From: Ignavibacteriales bacterium
GTDB lineage: Bacteria > Bacteroidota > Ignavibacteria > Ignavibacteriales > Melioribacteraceae
Reading direction: 5' to 3'
Length of the DNA: 64,000 bases
Assembly: GCA_020635275.1 (NCBI GenBank)
Contig: JACKAA010000003.1
Span: 567,001 to 631,000 of the forward strand
Part shown: one piece after another, positions 33,819-43,196 of the stretch
How the letters are laid out: every line of letters starts with the position of its first letter
How positions within the stretch are numbered: the stretch's first letter is position 1
The notes under the pieces: model-generated
What the model was told of the DNA's origin: nothing
The model's database searches: none
Seen by the model: the letters and a program-made list of their open reading frames with translations, nothing else
Position numbers and translations under genes: made by a program

Positions 33819-35222
33819 TTACTTTAACAATAACATCTTTTTTGTCTTAATAAACTCACCGCTTTGAAGTCTGTAAAAATATAACCCACTCGGTAAATCT
33901 TTTGAGTCAAAAATAACTTCATAAGTTCCAGGCAATTTTACTTCATTTACTAATGTTGTTATTTCTCTTCCTAAAATATCATAAACTACTAGTTTTACAT
34001 TCATGTTGTCATTATGAGGGAAAGAATTGACCGAAGTAATCACTGCAGATTGCTTCTCCGTCGGCTGACGGAAAGCAATGACTGTATTATTTGGTATTGA
34101 GTATTTTATTACCGTAGTTGGATTAAAAGGATTTGGATAATTTTGGTAAAGTTCAAATTCATCAATAATTAAATTACTATTTTCACCTTTAACAGAAGTT
34201 GGTTGTTCATAGTAAATATTTAATTCATGTGTCAAATAATGGATCTCAAATCCATCAGGATTATATACATGTATTCCATCAATATTTGACACCCAAGTAT
34301 CATTCAGCCAATATTCACAGTGTGCATGATGAAAATATTTATCATTGTCATAATAATAAATTACTCTTCCAAATTTAATCCATTCATTGTTATCCCAATC
34401 ATAAAAAGTTTCATTTATTTGCTGACCATATTTTAGAGTATCAATTTGTAATTTAATATTATTTTCCCATTTATTTCCATTCCATTTTTGTGAAACTAAA
34501 TATTCCAATTTCCCAAAATCGTCATAATTATATATTGTTAGAAATACTTTCTGCCAGCTATATGAAGAATATTCATAAAAACGAATACTATCAATTTGCA
34601 TTGTCTCATTGTATTTATATTCTATTTTAGAATTATTTTGCCAATAACGAACTTCCCATCTTTCAGTTATACTACCTTGCAAAAACTGTGAAGAATCATA
34701 GCTACTTGTTGATCTAATTTCGTTTACCCAAGCACTGTCTATCCAACTCTGACTCAAATACTCTATTTCATTACCAATCTCATCATAGATGTAAATTTCT
34801 TGGAAATTATTCGTCCAAAATCCTCCATTCCAATATTGAACTACTCTGTCTGTTAATAAGCCAATTGAATTATATAAAAGCATTGTCTTATCGTACAAAT
34901 TCCATTCATCATTCCACAAAGAATATCTAAAATATGCAGAAATTAGATCATTATCATTATATTCAAACAAGATTTTAACTGAATTGTCATATATAGGTTT
35001 AGCTGTTGTTATAAGACTATCTATTTTTTTAATTTGGTTATTGGATGTTCTTTTTTTTAAAAAATGAGGATTTGTTTTCAAATTGAAAATATTTTCCGAT
35101 TGATTATTATAATTAGTGTGATGTTTCTTTTGAAAATCTGAATTGTGAAGAATTATTGACTGAGAAAATAGACCAGTCGAAAATAAAACGATAAACAATA
35201 TGCAGAATAACATGAATTTCAT
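33819..35222 (-). CDS. Secreted repeat protein with type IX sorting domain and in-frame palindromic insert
   Basis: A 467-residue secreted protein with signal peptide (1-20). Residues about 70-340 are built of loose repeats of some 35-40 residues, each with W-x3-W and a Y-x-YD-x-x-G turn (for example YWNGGFWTNN, SWIDSAWVNE, KWNGNKWENN), of unknown function. The end is a classic sorting domain: YQNYPNPFNPTTVIKYSI, then NVKLVVYDILGREITTLVNE and SGLYFYRLQSGEFIKTKKM. Between the two halves of that domain 25 residues (VIAFRQPTEK to PHND) are encoded by a 75-bp palindromic element at 34008-34082. The flanks join cleanly without it (IPNNT/NMNVKL). Confidence 0.9.
   Translation of the reverse strand: MKFMLFCILFIVLFSTGLFSQSIILHNSDFQKKHHTNYNNQSENIFNLKTNPHFLKKRTSNNQIKKIDSLITTAKPIYDNSVKILFEYNDNDLISAYFRYSLWNDEWNLYDKTMLLYNSIGLLTDRVVQYWNGGFWTNNFQEIYIYDEIGNEIEYLSQSWIDSAWVNEIRSTSSYDSSQFLQGSITERWEVRYWQNNSKIEYKYNETMQIDSIRFYEYSSYSWQKVFLTIYNYDDFGKLEYLVSQKWNGNKWENNIKLQIDTLKYGQQINETFYDWDNNEWIKFGRVIYYYDNDKYFHHAHCEYWLNDTWVSNIDGIHVYNPDGFEIHYLTHELNIYYEQPTSVKGENSNLIIDEFELYQNYPNPFNPTTVIKYSIPNNTVIAFRQPTEKQSAVITSVNSFPHNDNMNVKLVVYDILGREITTLVNEVKLPGTYEVIFDSKDLPSGLYFYRLQSGEFIKTKKMLLLK
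34008..34082. repeat. GTCATT/AATGAC palindromic element inserted in frame in a coding gene
   Basis: A 75-bp element inside the sorting-domain gene, beginning GTCATT and ending AATGAC like the copies at 8348 and 50829. Its right half folds as ATTGCTT (34049-34055) with AAGCAAT (34073-34079) plus inner TCCGTC (34057-34062) with GACGGA (34067-34072). The centre is the palindrome CTGCAG. Read on the minus strand it is exactly 25 sense codons, beginning GTC ATT and ending AAT GAC, with no stop. Confidence 0.85.
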
Positions 35223-35353
35223 TTAATGCGATTCACTGTTATATTAAATTATTTTATTTATTAATTTTATAATTATTTTTATATAAATCAATATTAAAAC
35301 TTAGAACTCCAATTTATTGACTTTGAATTTAATCCTATATTGAAATTTTTTAA

Positions 35354-35908
35354 ATGAAAATTAGAAAACTTATCCGATTACTGCACAGAGATGTTGGTTA
35401 TGTTGCTTTTGGACTAACAATAATTTATTCAATTTCCGGTATAGCTGTAAATCATGTAAATGACTGGAATCCCAATTATATAATTGGAAAAGATACCTTA
35501 ATTGTTTCTTCCGGCATTGATTCAACTTTAACTTCCGAGCAAATTGTTGAACATTTAACTGAATCATTTTCTATTACAGACAGCATAAAAAGTTTTTTCA
35601 GATCAAGTCCAACTACTATAGATATTTTCTTTGATAAAAAAACACTTTCTACAAATCTGAAAACCAGAATTGCAGTTATAGAAACTGTTGAAAGCAGAAC
35701 TGTTTTTCATGAGTCAAATTTTCTGCATTTAAATCACCCAAAAAAATTATGGACTTGGATTGCAGATCTGTTTGCTGTTGCTTTAATTTTTCTAGCAATA
35801 ACCGGAATTTTTATGATTAAAGGGAAAAAAGGAATTTCGGGACGTGGAAAATGGTTTATTTTAATCGGCATTTTAATACCTATTGTCTTTTTGCTGCTTT
35901 ATTTTTAG
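35354..35908 (+). CDS. PepSY-associated membrane protein
   Basis: A 184-residue membrane protein. It starts with the PepSY_TM-like pattern KLIRLLHRDVGYVAFGLTII, where the His in LHRD is typical, then YSISGIAVNHVNDWNPNY. A periplasmic domain of about 85 residues follows, with HLNHPKKLWTWIADLFAVAL and two C-terminal hydrophobic helices. Relatives with this start occur near iron and heme uptake or cytochrome genes; the role here is unknown. Its 3' neighbour pepF is 87 bases away in the same direction. Confidence 0.82.
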   Translation: MKIRKLIRLLHRDVGYVAFGLTIIYSISGIAVNHVNDWNPNYIIGKDTLIVSSGIDSTLTSEQIVEHLTESFSITDSIKSFFRSSPTTIDIFFDKKTLSTNLKTRIAVIETVESRTVFHESNFLHLNHPKKLWTWIADLFAVALIFLAITGIFMIKGKKGISGRGKWFILIGILIPIVFLLLYF

Positions 35909-35995
35909 AACCAATCTTTGTTTTTTGCGTCTAACTTACAACGTAGAAATTTATTACTAATTAATATATTTTGTTTATGAATTATTGGAGATAAT

Positions 35996-37870
35996 ATGAC
36001 TTTAAAAACTCTATTTTTCACAATTTTATTAGGTACACTGCTTATGGCTCAAACAAATTATGAAAATCGTGATGAAATTCCGGAAAAGTACAAATGGAAT
36101 TTAAACGACATTTACCAAAACTGGGATGAATGGGAAAACGGCTTAAAAGAAATGGAAGCCAAAATGGAAAAAATAACTTCCTTTAAGGGAAAATTGAAGG
36201 AAGATGTTAAAAATCTTATTGCTGCAAAACAGTTAGAAGATGAAATTGGAATTCTCTCTTACAAAGTCTATAGATATCCGCAGCTGACTTTAGATACTGA
36301 TACACGAAATCAAGAAGCAGCATCAAAATTGCAGCAAGTTCAAATTGCATTTGCAAAATTTGGAACTGCAACTTCTTGGGTAAGTCCGGAAATTCTGGAA
36401 ATACCTTGGGAAAAAATGGAAAAATGGCTCAATGAAAATCCTGAACTTTCTCCATACAAATTTGGAATTGAAGATTTATACAGACAGCAAAAGCATGTTT
36501 TAGATGAAGAAAAAGAGACCTTACTTTCCTACTTTTCACAATTTAACGGAACACCTAGAGATATTTATACAAGTATTTCAACTACAGATGTAAATTTTCC
36601 GGAAATTGAATTATCGAACAATGAAAAAGTAAAAGCAACAAATGGAAATTACAGCAGAGTTTTAGCAACAAACAGAAATCAAGAAGATAGAAAATCAATT
36701 TTTGAAGCTCATTATGGAACTTATACTGCAACAAAAAATACATATGCTTCAATTTATGATGCTGTATGTAAAAAAGATTGGGCATCGGCAAGAGCTAGAA
36801 ATTACAGCTCAAGCCTTGAATCATATTTAGAAAGCAATAATATTCCTATAGAAGTTTACAAAAATTTAGTTAACACAGTAAAAGCAAATACCGAACCACT
36901 ACAGAAATATCAAAAATTAAGAAAGAAAGCTTTGGGCTTAGATAAATATTACAGTTATGACGGTTCTATTTCTTTAATTGATGATGATAAAAATTATCAA
37001 TATGATGATGCAACAAAGGTTGTTTTAGCTTCCGTAAAACCTTTAGGTGATGATTATCAAAATAAATTAAATACTGCAATTTCCGGCGGATGGCTTGATG
37101 TTTATGAAAATCCTGGGAAAAGATCTGGGGCATATTCAGCCGGAGTTTATGGAGTTCACCCTTACATGTTGTTAAATTACAACGAAACTATTGATGCCGT
37201 TTTTACATTGGGTCATGAACTTGGACATACAATGCATACCTTACTTTCTCAAGAAAATCAGCCTTTTGCAACTTCGGGCTATACTATTTTTGTTGCGGAA
37301 GTAGCTTCAACATTCAATGAAAGATTATTGCTTGATTATTTCTTGGAAAGAACAACAGATCCAAAAGAAAGAATTGCACTTATTCAGCAGGCAATTAGAG
37401 CAATTACTGGAACTTTTTATTTCCAAACATTGTTAGCAGATTTTGAACTTCAGGTTCACGAAATGGTTGAACAAGGAAAACCAATAACAGCTGATGTTTT
37501 AGATGGAATTATGACAGAATTATTTAATGCATATTATGGTGATACTCAAGAAAAAGATGAATTTTTGAAATCTGTATGGGCAAGAATTCCGCATATTTAT
37601 AGAACACCATTTTATGTTTATCAGTATGCAACTTGCTTTGTTTCATCAGCTAAAATATACACTGATATGAAAAATGCACCTGAAAATGAAAAAAGTAAAA
37701 TTGTTGAGAATTATCTAAATCTATTAAAATCGGGTGGAAATAATTATCCTATGGAACAACTAAAACTTGCAGGTGTTGATTTAACTCAACCAGAAACAAT
37801 GAATGCTGTTATTGATGAATTTGCAAAATTAGTAGATAAATTGGAAATTGAATTAAACAGACTTAACTAA
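35996..37870 (+). CDS. pepF: Exported oligoendopeptidase F (M3 family)
   Basis: A 624-residue zinc metallopeptidase of family M3B. The HExxH motif is in FTLGHELGHTMHTLLS, with the third-ligand Glu in FVAEVASTFNE shortly after. The N-terminus NLNDIYQNWDEWENGL matches PepF. Unlike the cytosolic enzymes it has a signal peptide (1-18, LLMAQ), so it likely digests oligopeptides in the periplasm, which fits the M16 and S46 peptidases nearby. TTGGAGATAAT precedes the ATG. The M16 gene starts 12 bases after its stop, so they form an operon. Confidence 0.95.
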   Translation: MTLKTLFFTILLGTLLMAQTNYENRDEIPEKYKWNLNDIYQNWDEWENGLKEMEAKMEKITSFKGKLKEDVKNLIAAKQLEDEIGILSYKVYRYPQLTLDTDTRNQEAASKLQQVQIAFAKFGTATSWVSPEILEIPWEKMEKWLNENPELSPYKFGIEDLYRQQKHVLDEEKETLLSYFSQFNGTPRDIYTSISTTDVNFPEIELSNNEKVKATNGNYSRVLATNRNQEDRKSIFEAHYGTYTATKNTYASIYDAVCKKDWASARARNYSSSLESYLESNNIPIEVYKNLVNTVKANTEPLQKYQKLRKKALGLDKYYSYDGSISLIDDDKNYQYDDATKVVLASVKPLGDDYQNKLNTAISGGWLDVYENPGKRSGAYSAGVYGVHPYMLLNYNETIDAVFTLGHELGHTMHTLLSQENQPFATSGYTIFVAEVASTFNERLLLDYFLERTTDPKERIALIQQAIRAITGTFYFQTLLADFELQVHEMVEQGKPITADVLDGIMTELFNAYYGDTQEKDEFLKSVWARIPHIYRTPFYVYQYATCFVSSAKIYTDMKNAPENEKSKIVENYLNLLKSGGNNYPMEQLKLAGVDLTQPETMNAVIDEFAKLVDKLEIELNRLN

Positions 37871-37882
37871 AAGAGGATATCT

Positions 37883-40660
37883 ATGAAAAAACAAAAATAC
37901 TTATATGTTCTTTTTATTTTTCTTTCGTCTTTATTATTTGCTCAAAATGTAAATGATATAGATATTAAATATGAAAAATTTGTGCTGGATAACGGATTAA
38001 CGTTAATCGTTCACGAAGATCATAAAGCTCCAATTGTAGCAGTAAACGTTTGGTATCATGTAGGATCAAAAAATGAAAAAATGGGGAAAACCGGTTTTGC
38101 TCACTTATTTGAACATTTGATGTTTAATGGTAGTGAAAATTTTGATGATGATTATTTCCAAGCATTAGAAAGAGTTGGTGCTACAGATTTAAATGGAACA
38201 ACAAGCAACGATCGTACAAATTATTTCCAAAATGTTCCAACTTCCGCAGTTGATTTAGCACTTTGGATGGAATCAGATAGAATGGGTCACTTGCTCGGTG
38301 CAGTAACTCAAGAAAAACTTGATGAACAACGCGGTGTTGTACAAAATGAAAAACGCCAAGGTGAAAATCAACCATATGCTTTAGCTTATGAAACTATTAC
38401 AGAAAACACATATCCCAAAGGTCATCCATATTCATGGACGGTAATCGGCTCAATGGAAGATTTGGATGCTGCAAGTTTAGAAGATGTACATGAATGGTTT
38501 AAAACTTATTATGGACCTGCAAACGCAGTTTTAGTTGTTGCCGGTGATATTACAGCACAAGACGCAAAAGAAAAAGTTGAAAAATATTTCGGAGATATTC
38601 CTTCCGGACCCCCAATAAAAAAACATGATGTTTGGGTTGCAAAAATGGAAGGTACAAAAAGACAAATCGCGCAAGATAGAGTACCTCAATCAAGAATTTA
38701 TAAAACTTGGAATATTCCCGAATGGAAAAATGAGGAACTTGCTTATTTAGATTTAGCAAGCGATGTTTTAGCTGCAGGTAAAATTTCCAGACTTTACAAA
38801 AGATTAGTTTATGAAGACCAAATTGCTACCGACGTAAGTGCATATTATAGTCCTGGTGAAATTGGAAGTCAGTTCCAAATAACTGCAACTGCAAAACCAG
38901 GTGTTGAGCTCTCAATTGTGGAAACTGCTATTGATGAGGAATTGGCTAAATTCTTAGCTGAAGGTCCAACTCAAAAAGAATTGAATAGAGTAAAAACACA
39001 ACATATTGCAAATTTTATTAGAGGAATTGAAAGAATAGGCGGATTTGGCGGCAAGTCAGATATTCTTGCTCAATGTGAAGTTTACGGTGGATCACCGGAT
39101 TATTATAAGAAAAAACTTCAATGGGTTTCCAATTCTACTGTTAGTGATATACAAAATGCAGCAGTTAAATGGTTATCGGATGGAGTGAACATTTTAGAAA
39201 TTCATCCATTCCCTCAATATACAGAAAAACCAGTAGGTGCTGATAGAAGTAAATTACCGGAAACTGGAACTCCGCCGGTTGCTAAATTTCCTGAGTTGCA
39301 GGAAGCAACATTATCTAACGGATTAAAAATAATGCTTGCTCAAACATCTGCAATTCCAGTTGTAAATTTTAGAATGATGGTTGATGCTGGTTACGCTTCT
39401 GATCAGTTTGGTTTGCCTGGTACTGCATCTCTTGCATTATCAATGATGGATGAAGGAACAAAAAACAGAAACTCACTTCAAATAAGTGAAGAGCTGGCAA
39501 TGTTAGGAGCCTCAATAAATACAGGTTCAAATTTAGATATGTCAACAATTTCAATGTCATCACTAAAATCAAATTTGGATAAATCACTAGATCTATACGC
39601 AGATGTTTTATTGAATCCATCATTCCCGGAAAATGAACTTGAGAGGTTAAAGAAACAAGCAATTGCTGGAATTCAGAGAGAAAAATCAACACCGGTTCAA
39701 ATGGCATTGCGTGTATTCCCTCAATACATTTATGGTAAAGATCATGCATATGGTTTGCCATTTACCGGTTCAGGATATGAAGAATCAGTCTCTAAAATTA
39801 CAAAAGATGATTTAGTTAAATTTCACCAAACTTGGATCAGACCAAATAATTCAACCTTAGTTGTTGTTGGAGATATTTCATTAAATGATATCAAAGCTAA
39901 ACTTGAGGATTTATTTTCTGATTGGGAATCAAAAGATGTTCCTCAAAAGAACATTTCTGAAGTTAATCTTAAAGAAAAATCAACTGTGTATTTAATGGAT
40001 AAACCAGGAGCACAGCAGTCAATTATTTTAGCCGGCCACGCCGCTCCTCCAAAAGCAGATAAGGATGATATTGCACTTGAAGCAATGAATACAATTCTCG
40101 GCGGTTCTTTTACTTCCAGAATTAATATGAACTTACGTGAAGATAAACATTGGTCATATGGTTCCAGAACTATGCTTCTAGGCGCAAGAGGACAAAGACC
40201 ATTTTTAGTTTATGCATTAGTTCAAACAGATAAAACAAAAGAATCAGTACAAGAGGTAATTAAAGAATTAAGCGGAATTATCTCTGATAAACCAGCAACA
40301 GAAGATGAACTAAATAAAATTAAACTTAACGAAACTTTAAGTCTGCCAGGTTCTTGGGAAACCGGAAATGAAATAGCTGGTTCATTAGCTGACATGGTGA
40401 GATATGGATATCCAAAGGATTATTATGATACTTATGCAAGTAAAATAACTGGATTAAGTTTAGACGATATTGATAAAGCTGCAAAAAAAGTTGTAAATCC
40501 AAGTAAAATTGATTGGGTTGTTGTTGGAGATAAAGCTGTAGTTGAAAAAAGCTTAAATGAGTTAGGCATGGATGTAAAATTAATTGACGTTGATGGAAAT
40601 GTGATAGAAAAGGATTTGAAAACTCCAGAGAAAACTGAAACTTCTGCTATTTCCCAATAA
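37883..40660 (+). CDS. Exported M16 family peptidase, two-unit fusion
   Basis: A 925-residue exported zinc peptidase of the insulinase/pitrilysin family. After a signal peptide (1-20, LLFAQ) the first M16 unit has the inverted zinc motif HLFEH in FAHLFEHLMFNG and the supporting EQRGVVQNEKRQ helix. The second unit (from about residue 480, LSNGLKIMLAQTSAIPVVN) lacks HxxEH, as is usual for the inactive half that completes the clamshell. It probably degrades short peptides in the periplasm, with pepF just upstream (12 bases). A 28-bp palindrome follows the stop. Confidence 0.95.
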   Translation: MKKQKYLYVLFIFLSSLLFAQNVNDIDIKYEKFVLDNGLTLIVHEDHKAPIVAVNVWYHVGSKNEKMGKTGFAHLFEHLMFNGSENFDDDYFQALERVGATDLNGTTSNDRTNYFQNVPTSAVDLALWMESDRMGHLLGAVTQEKLDEQRGVVQNEKRQGENQPYALAYETITENTYPKGHPYSWTVIGSMEDLDAASLEDVHEWFKTYYGPANAVLVVAGDITAQDAKEKVEKYFGDIPSGPPIKKHDVWVAKMEGTKRQIAQDRVPQSRIYKTWNIPEWKNEELAYLDLASDVLAAGKISRLYKRLVYEDQIATDVSAYYSPGEIGSQFQITATAKPGVELSIVETAIDEELAKFLAEGPTQKELNRVKTQHIANFIRGIERIGGFGGKSDILAQCEVYGGSPDYYKKKLQWVSNSTVSDIQNAAVKWLSDGVNILEIHPFPQYTEKPVGADRSKLPETGTPPVAKFPELQEATLSNGLKIMLAQTSAIPVVNFRMMVDAGYASDQFGLPGTASLALSMMDEGTKNRNSLQISEELAMLGASINTGSNLDMSTISMSSLKSNLDKSLDLYADVLLNPSFPENELERLKKQAIAGIQREKSTPVQMALRVFPQYIYGKDHAYGLPFTGSGYEESVSKITKDDLVKFHQTWIRPNNSTLVVVGDISLNDIKAKLEDLFSDWESKDVPQKNISEVNLKEKSTVYLMDKPGAQQSIILAGHAAPPKADKDDIALEAMNTILGGSFTSRINMNLREDKHWSYGSRTMLLGARGQRPFLVYALVQTDKTKESVQEVIKELSGIISDKPATEDELNKIKLNETLSLPGSWETGNEIAGSLADMVRYGYPKDYYDTYASKITGLSLDDIDKAAKKVVNPSKIDWVVVGDKAVVEKSLNELGMDVKLIDVDGNVIEKDLKTPEKTETSAISQ

Positions 40661-40668
40661 TATTTATT

Positions 40669-40696
40669 GTAGAGACGTTGCATGCAGCGTCTCTAC
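40669..40696. repeat. 28-bp palindrome, copy 2
   Basis: It matches the copy at 7620-7647 in 27 of 28 bases. The single change (G at 40687) leaves a G-U pair in the plus-strand RNA hairpin, so folding is kept. It fills most of the 38-base gap between the convergent M16 peptidase and lipoprotein genes, the same setting as copy 1. Confidence 0.85.
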
Positions 40697-40698
40697 AT

Positions 40699-41409
40699 TT
40701 ATTTCAAATTCCATTGAATTACAATTGGATCTTTCTCCAAACCATTAAAAACCATTCTATAACTTTCGTTCAAATCTTTGTTATCAAATAATCTTTTTCC
40801 ATCTGCAGCAAAAGGTGAAAAAGTAATTATTACATTCAAATATCCGTCAAGCTGAATGTAATCTTCTACATATAATCCTGTTACTTCAATAACCCGACTA
40901 AAATTACCTTTCATATTTTCTAAAAAGAAATATGCATAACCATCTTCCAAAAAAATCGGTTCAAAAGGATCAGTCATATTTTCAAAAAAAACTTTGAATG
41001 AAAAACCTTTGGTAAAGGATGAATCCATATCAATAATTTTTCCAGAAACTGTATCGGCGGTAAAACTTGTGTAGGCTTCCAAATAATTTTTTAAAACTAA
41101 ATTGAATTCACTTTGGTCTAATCTTTTTTCAATTACTTCTTTTTGTGCCAAAGCCTGAATAACAATATTGTTTAATGGAACTACTCTAATAAATACATCT
41201 GGATTTAAAGGTGCGGCATTGAACAAATTATCTTCATTATTTGTTACTGTGTAATAATCAATAATGTTATTACATTCTTCAAGCGACCAAGTATTTGCAC
41301 TTTTAAACGTTATTGGAGTTATTGTTTTTTGATTTACATATTTTACGGGAGCGCAATTATTAAGTACAAAAACTAACATTAAACTGCAAAACAAATAGAT
41401 ATTTTTCAT
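40699..41409 (-). CDS. Lipoprotein of unknown function
   Basis: A 236-residue lipoprotein: signal peptide with lipobox LNNC (Cys19), then APVKY. The mature part has no motif that I recognise; it is mixed alpha/beta with several aromatic strands near the C-terminus (YAYFFLENM, YLNVIITFSPF). It is separated by 58 bases from the esterase gene upstream in the same direction, so may be co-transcribed with it. Confidence 0.75.
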   Translation of the reverse strand: MKNIYLFCSLMLVFVLNNCAPVKYVNQKTITPITFKSANTWSLEECNNIIDYYTVTNNEDNLFNAAPLNPDVFIRVVPLNNIVIQALAQKEVIEKRLDQSEFNLVLKNYLEAYTSFTADTVSGKIIDMDSSFTKGFSFKVFFENMTDPFEPIFLEDGYAYFFLENMKGNFSRVIEVTGLYVEDYIQLDGYLNVIITFSPFAADGKRLFDNKDLNESYRMVFNGLEKDPIVIQWNLK

Positions 41410-41467
41410 TTCTTTTTTGATAAAGAATAATTATAATTTTATTTTTTTTCAATTCATTAAATACGTA

Positions 41468-42256
41468 CTATTTGCCAAAAAGAAATCTTAATGGAATGTG
41501 TATTCGGTTTGACCAATCCTTTTCATTATGACGACTTCCTTTTTCCAAATGGTAATAAAACGTTTCTTTGTTTAATATTTTGTTGTTTTCTAAAATACTT
41601 ACCATTTTATTAAAATCATCAAGTAATTCTTTTTCTTCGGAACCACAATCAATATATAGTCTATTTTTCTCATTAAATAGATTATTGATCTTATTAACCA
41701 TTTCAAACACTTCACCTTCATTAACCCAAAATGAATTTGATAAGCAAGCGGCTTTTCCAAATATTTTCGGGAAATTCCAAAATAATTGAAATGAAATTAA
41801 TCCGCCCATCGAAGATCCCATCAATCCGGTTTTAGAAGCTTTACTAATAGTTTTAAAGTTTTCATCAATAAATGGCTTCAATTCCTTTACTAAAAAATTA
41901 GCATATCTTTTACCTTTAAGAGTAAAATAATTGTACTCTTCAATTCTGTCTTTGCTGTTATAAATTCCAACAATAATTATTTCATTTAATAATTTTTCTT
42001 TAATTAAACCTGTAGCAACTTCATCAACTTTCCAATCGTAACCAATAAAAGAAGTGTTTGGATCAAATAAATTTTGACCATCTTGCATATACAAAACGGG
42101 ATAATTTTTTTCAGAATAATGATATGATGGTGGAAGCCAAATTATAATATCTCTTTCATTCTTAAGATAAATACTATAAAATTCGTGGATATATTTAATA
42201 TCACCAATAATTTCATCACTATCTATAATATATTTTTTTGAATCTATTTCGATCAT
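41468..42256 (-). CDS. Alpha/beta-hydrolase, enterochelin-esterase (esterase D) type
   Basis: A 262-residue alpha/beta hydrolase. The start of the domain shows IIWLPPSYHYSEKNYPVLYM followed by QDGQNLFDPN, a common pattern of the Fes/esterase D group. The nucleophile elbow is GSSMGG, the acid is probably in YIDCGSEE, and the His near GSRHNEKDW. It has no signal peptide, so it is cytosolic. The substrate may be a siderophore, S-formylglutathione-like ester or other; nothing nearby decides. It is divergent from the LOG gene. Confidence 0.88.
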   Translation of the reverse strand: MIEIDSKKYIIDSDEIIGDIKYIHEFYSIYLKNERDIIIWLPPSYHYSEKNYPVLYMQDGQNLFDPNTSFIGYDWKVDEVATGLIKEKLLNEIIIVGIYNSKDRIEEYNYFTLKGKRYANFLVKELKPFIDENFKTISKASKTGLMGSSMGGLISFQLFWNFPKIFGKAACLSNSFWVNEGEVFEMVNKINNLFNEKNRLYIDCGSEEKELLDDFNKMVSILENNKILNKETFYYHLEKGSRHNEKDWSNRIHIPLRFLFGK

Positions 42257-42493
42257 TAATACTGAAATCCTTTGAATACTAATTCAAAATTTACAAATAA
42301 CTAAATCATTTTGAGTATAATTTTTCTTATAGAAAAGTTGAAAGAATTTTTCAAATAAAGCTTACAGCTTTTCTGCAATATTAAAATGAATGAAGAAGAT
42401 TTGGAATAATGCCAAATCAGATATTTTTCAAAAATTATATTATCTTGTTTTTTAATTATTAAAATATTCACAATTCTGAAATTGGAGATTTTT

Positions 42494-43195
42494 ATGGAAA
42501 ATCATAATGGAAATAATCATACTGAGATTGAACAACAACTGCAAAATTCCCAAGAGGATTTATGGCGTGTTTTTAGAATTATGTCAGAATTTGTGGAAGG
42601 TTTTGAAACAATGGCGAAAATTAAACCAAGCGTTTTAATTTTTGGATCGGCAAGAACAAAGCCTGAAGATAAATATTATAAATTAGCTGAAGAAGTTGCA
42701 AAAGAATTGGTTAAAAAAGGATTTGGAATAACAACTGGCGGCGGACCGGGAATTATGGAAGCTGGTAATAAAGGAGCTAAAGATGCCGGAGGAAGTTCAA
42801 CAGGAATAAATATAGAATTGCCATTTGAGCAATATGCTAATCCATATATTGATCCCGATAAACTTTTAAATTTCAGATATTTCTTTGTTAGAAAACTAAT
42901 GTTTTTTAAATATGCCCAAGGTTATGTTTTAATGCCTGGCGGATTTGGAACTGTTGATGAAGGTTTTGAAGTGCTAACATTAATTCAAACAGGAAAAACA
43001 ACAAGATTTCCAATTATATTTATGGGAACAGAATTTTGGAAAGGTTTAATTGATTGGGTTAAAGAATTTCAGCTAAAGCAAGGTTATATAAGTCCGGAAG
43101 ATTTGGATCTATTTTCAGTTACGGATGATCCAAAAGAAGCCGCACAACTTATTTATAATTTCCATAAAGGTAAAAAACTTACACCTAATTTTTAA
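42494..43195 (+). CDS. LOG family (TIGR00730) protein
   Basis: A 233-residue Rossmann-type protein of the LOG/lysine-decarboxylase-like family. The motif PGGFGTVDE, which defines cytokinin riboside 5'-monophosphate phosphoribohydrolases, follows TGGGPGIMEAGNKGA. In bacteria such enzymes hydrolyse nucleotide monophosphates to base and ribose 5-phosphate. The N-terminal 45 residues form an extra helical region. I use ATG 42494, with GGAG six bases before it. The stop lies one base from the end of the convergent DUF1905 gene. The 237-base region upstream is AT-rich with no clear promoter. Confidence 0.92.
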   Translation: MENHNGNNHTEIEQQLQNSQEDLWRVFRIMSEFVEGFETMAKIKPSVLIFGSARTKPEDKYYKLAEEVAKELVKKGFGITTGGGPGIMEAGNKGAKDAGGSSTGINIELPFEQYANPYIDPDKLLNFRYFFVRKLMFFKYAQGYVLMPGGFGTVDEGFEVLTLIQTGKTTRFPIIFMGTEFWKGLIDWVKEFQLKQGYISPEDLDLFSVTDDPKEAAQLIYNFHKGKKLTPNF

Positions 43196-43196
43196 T

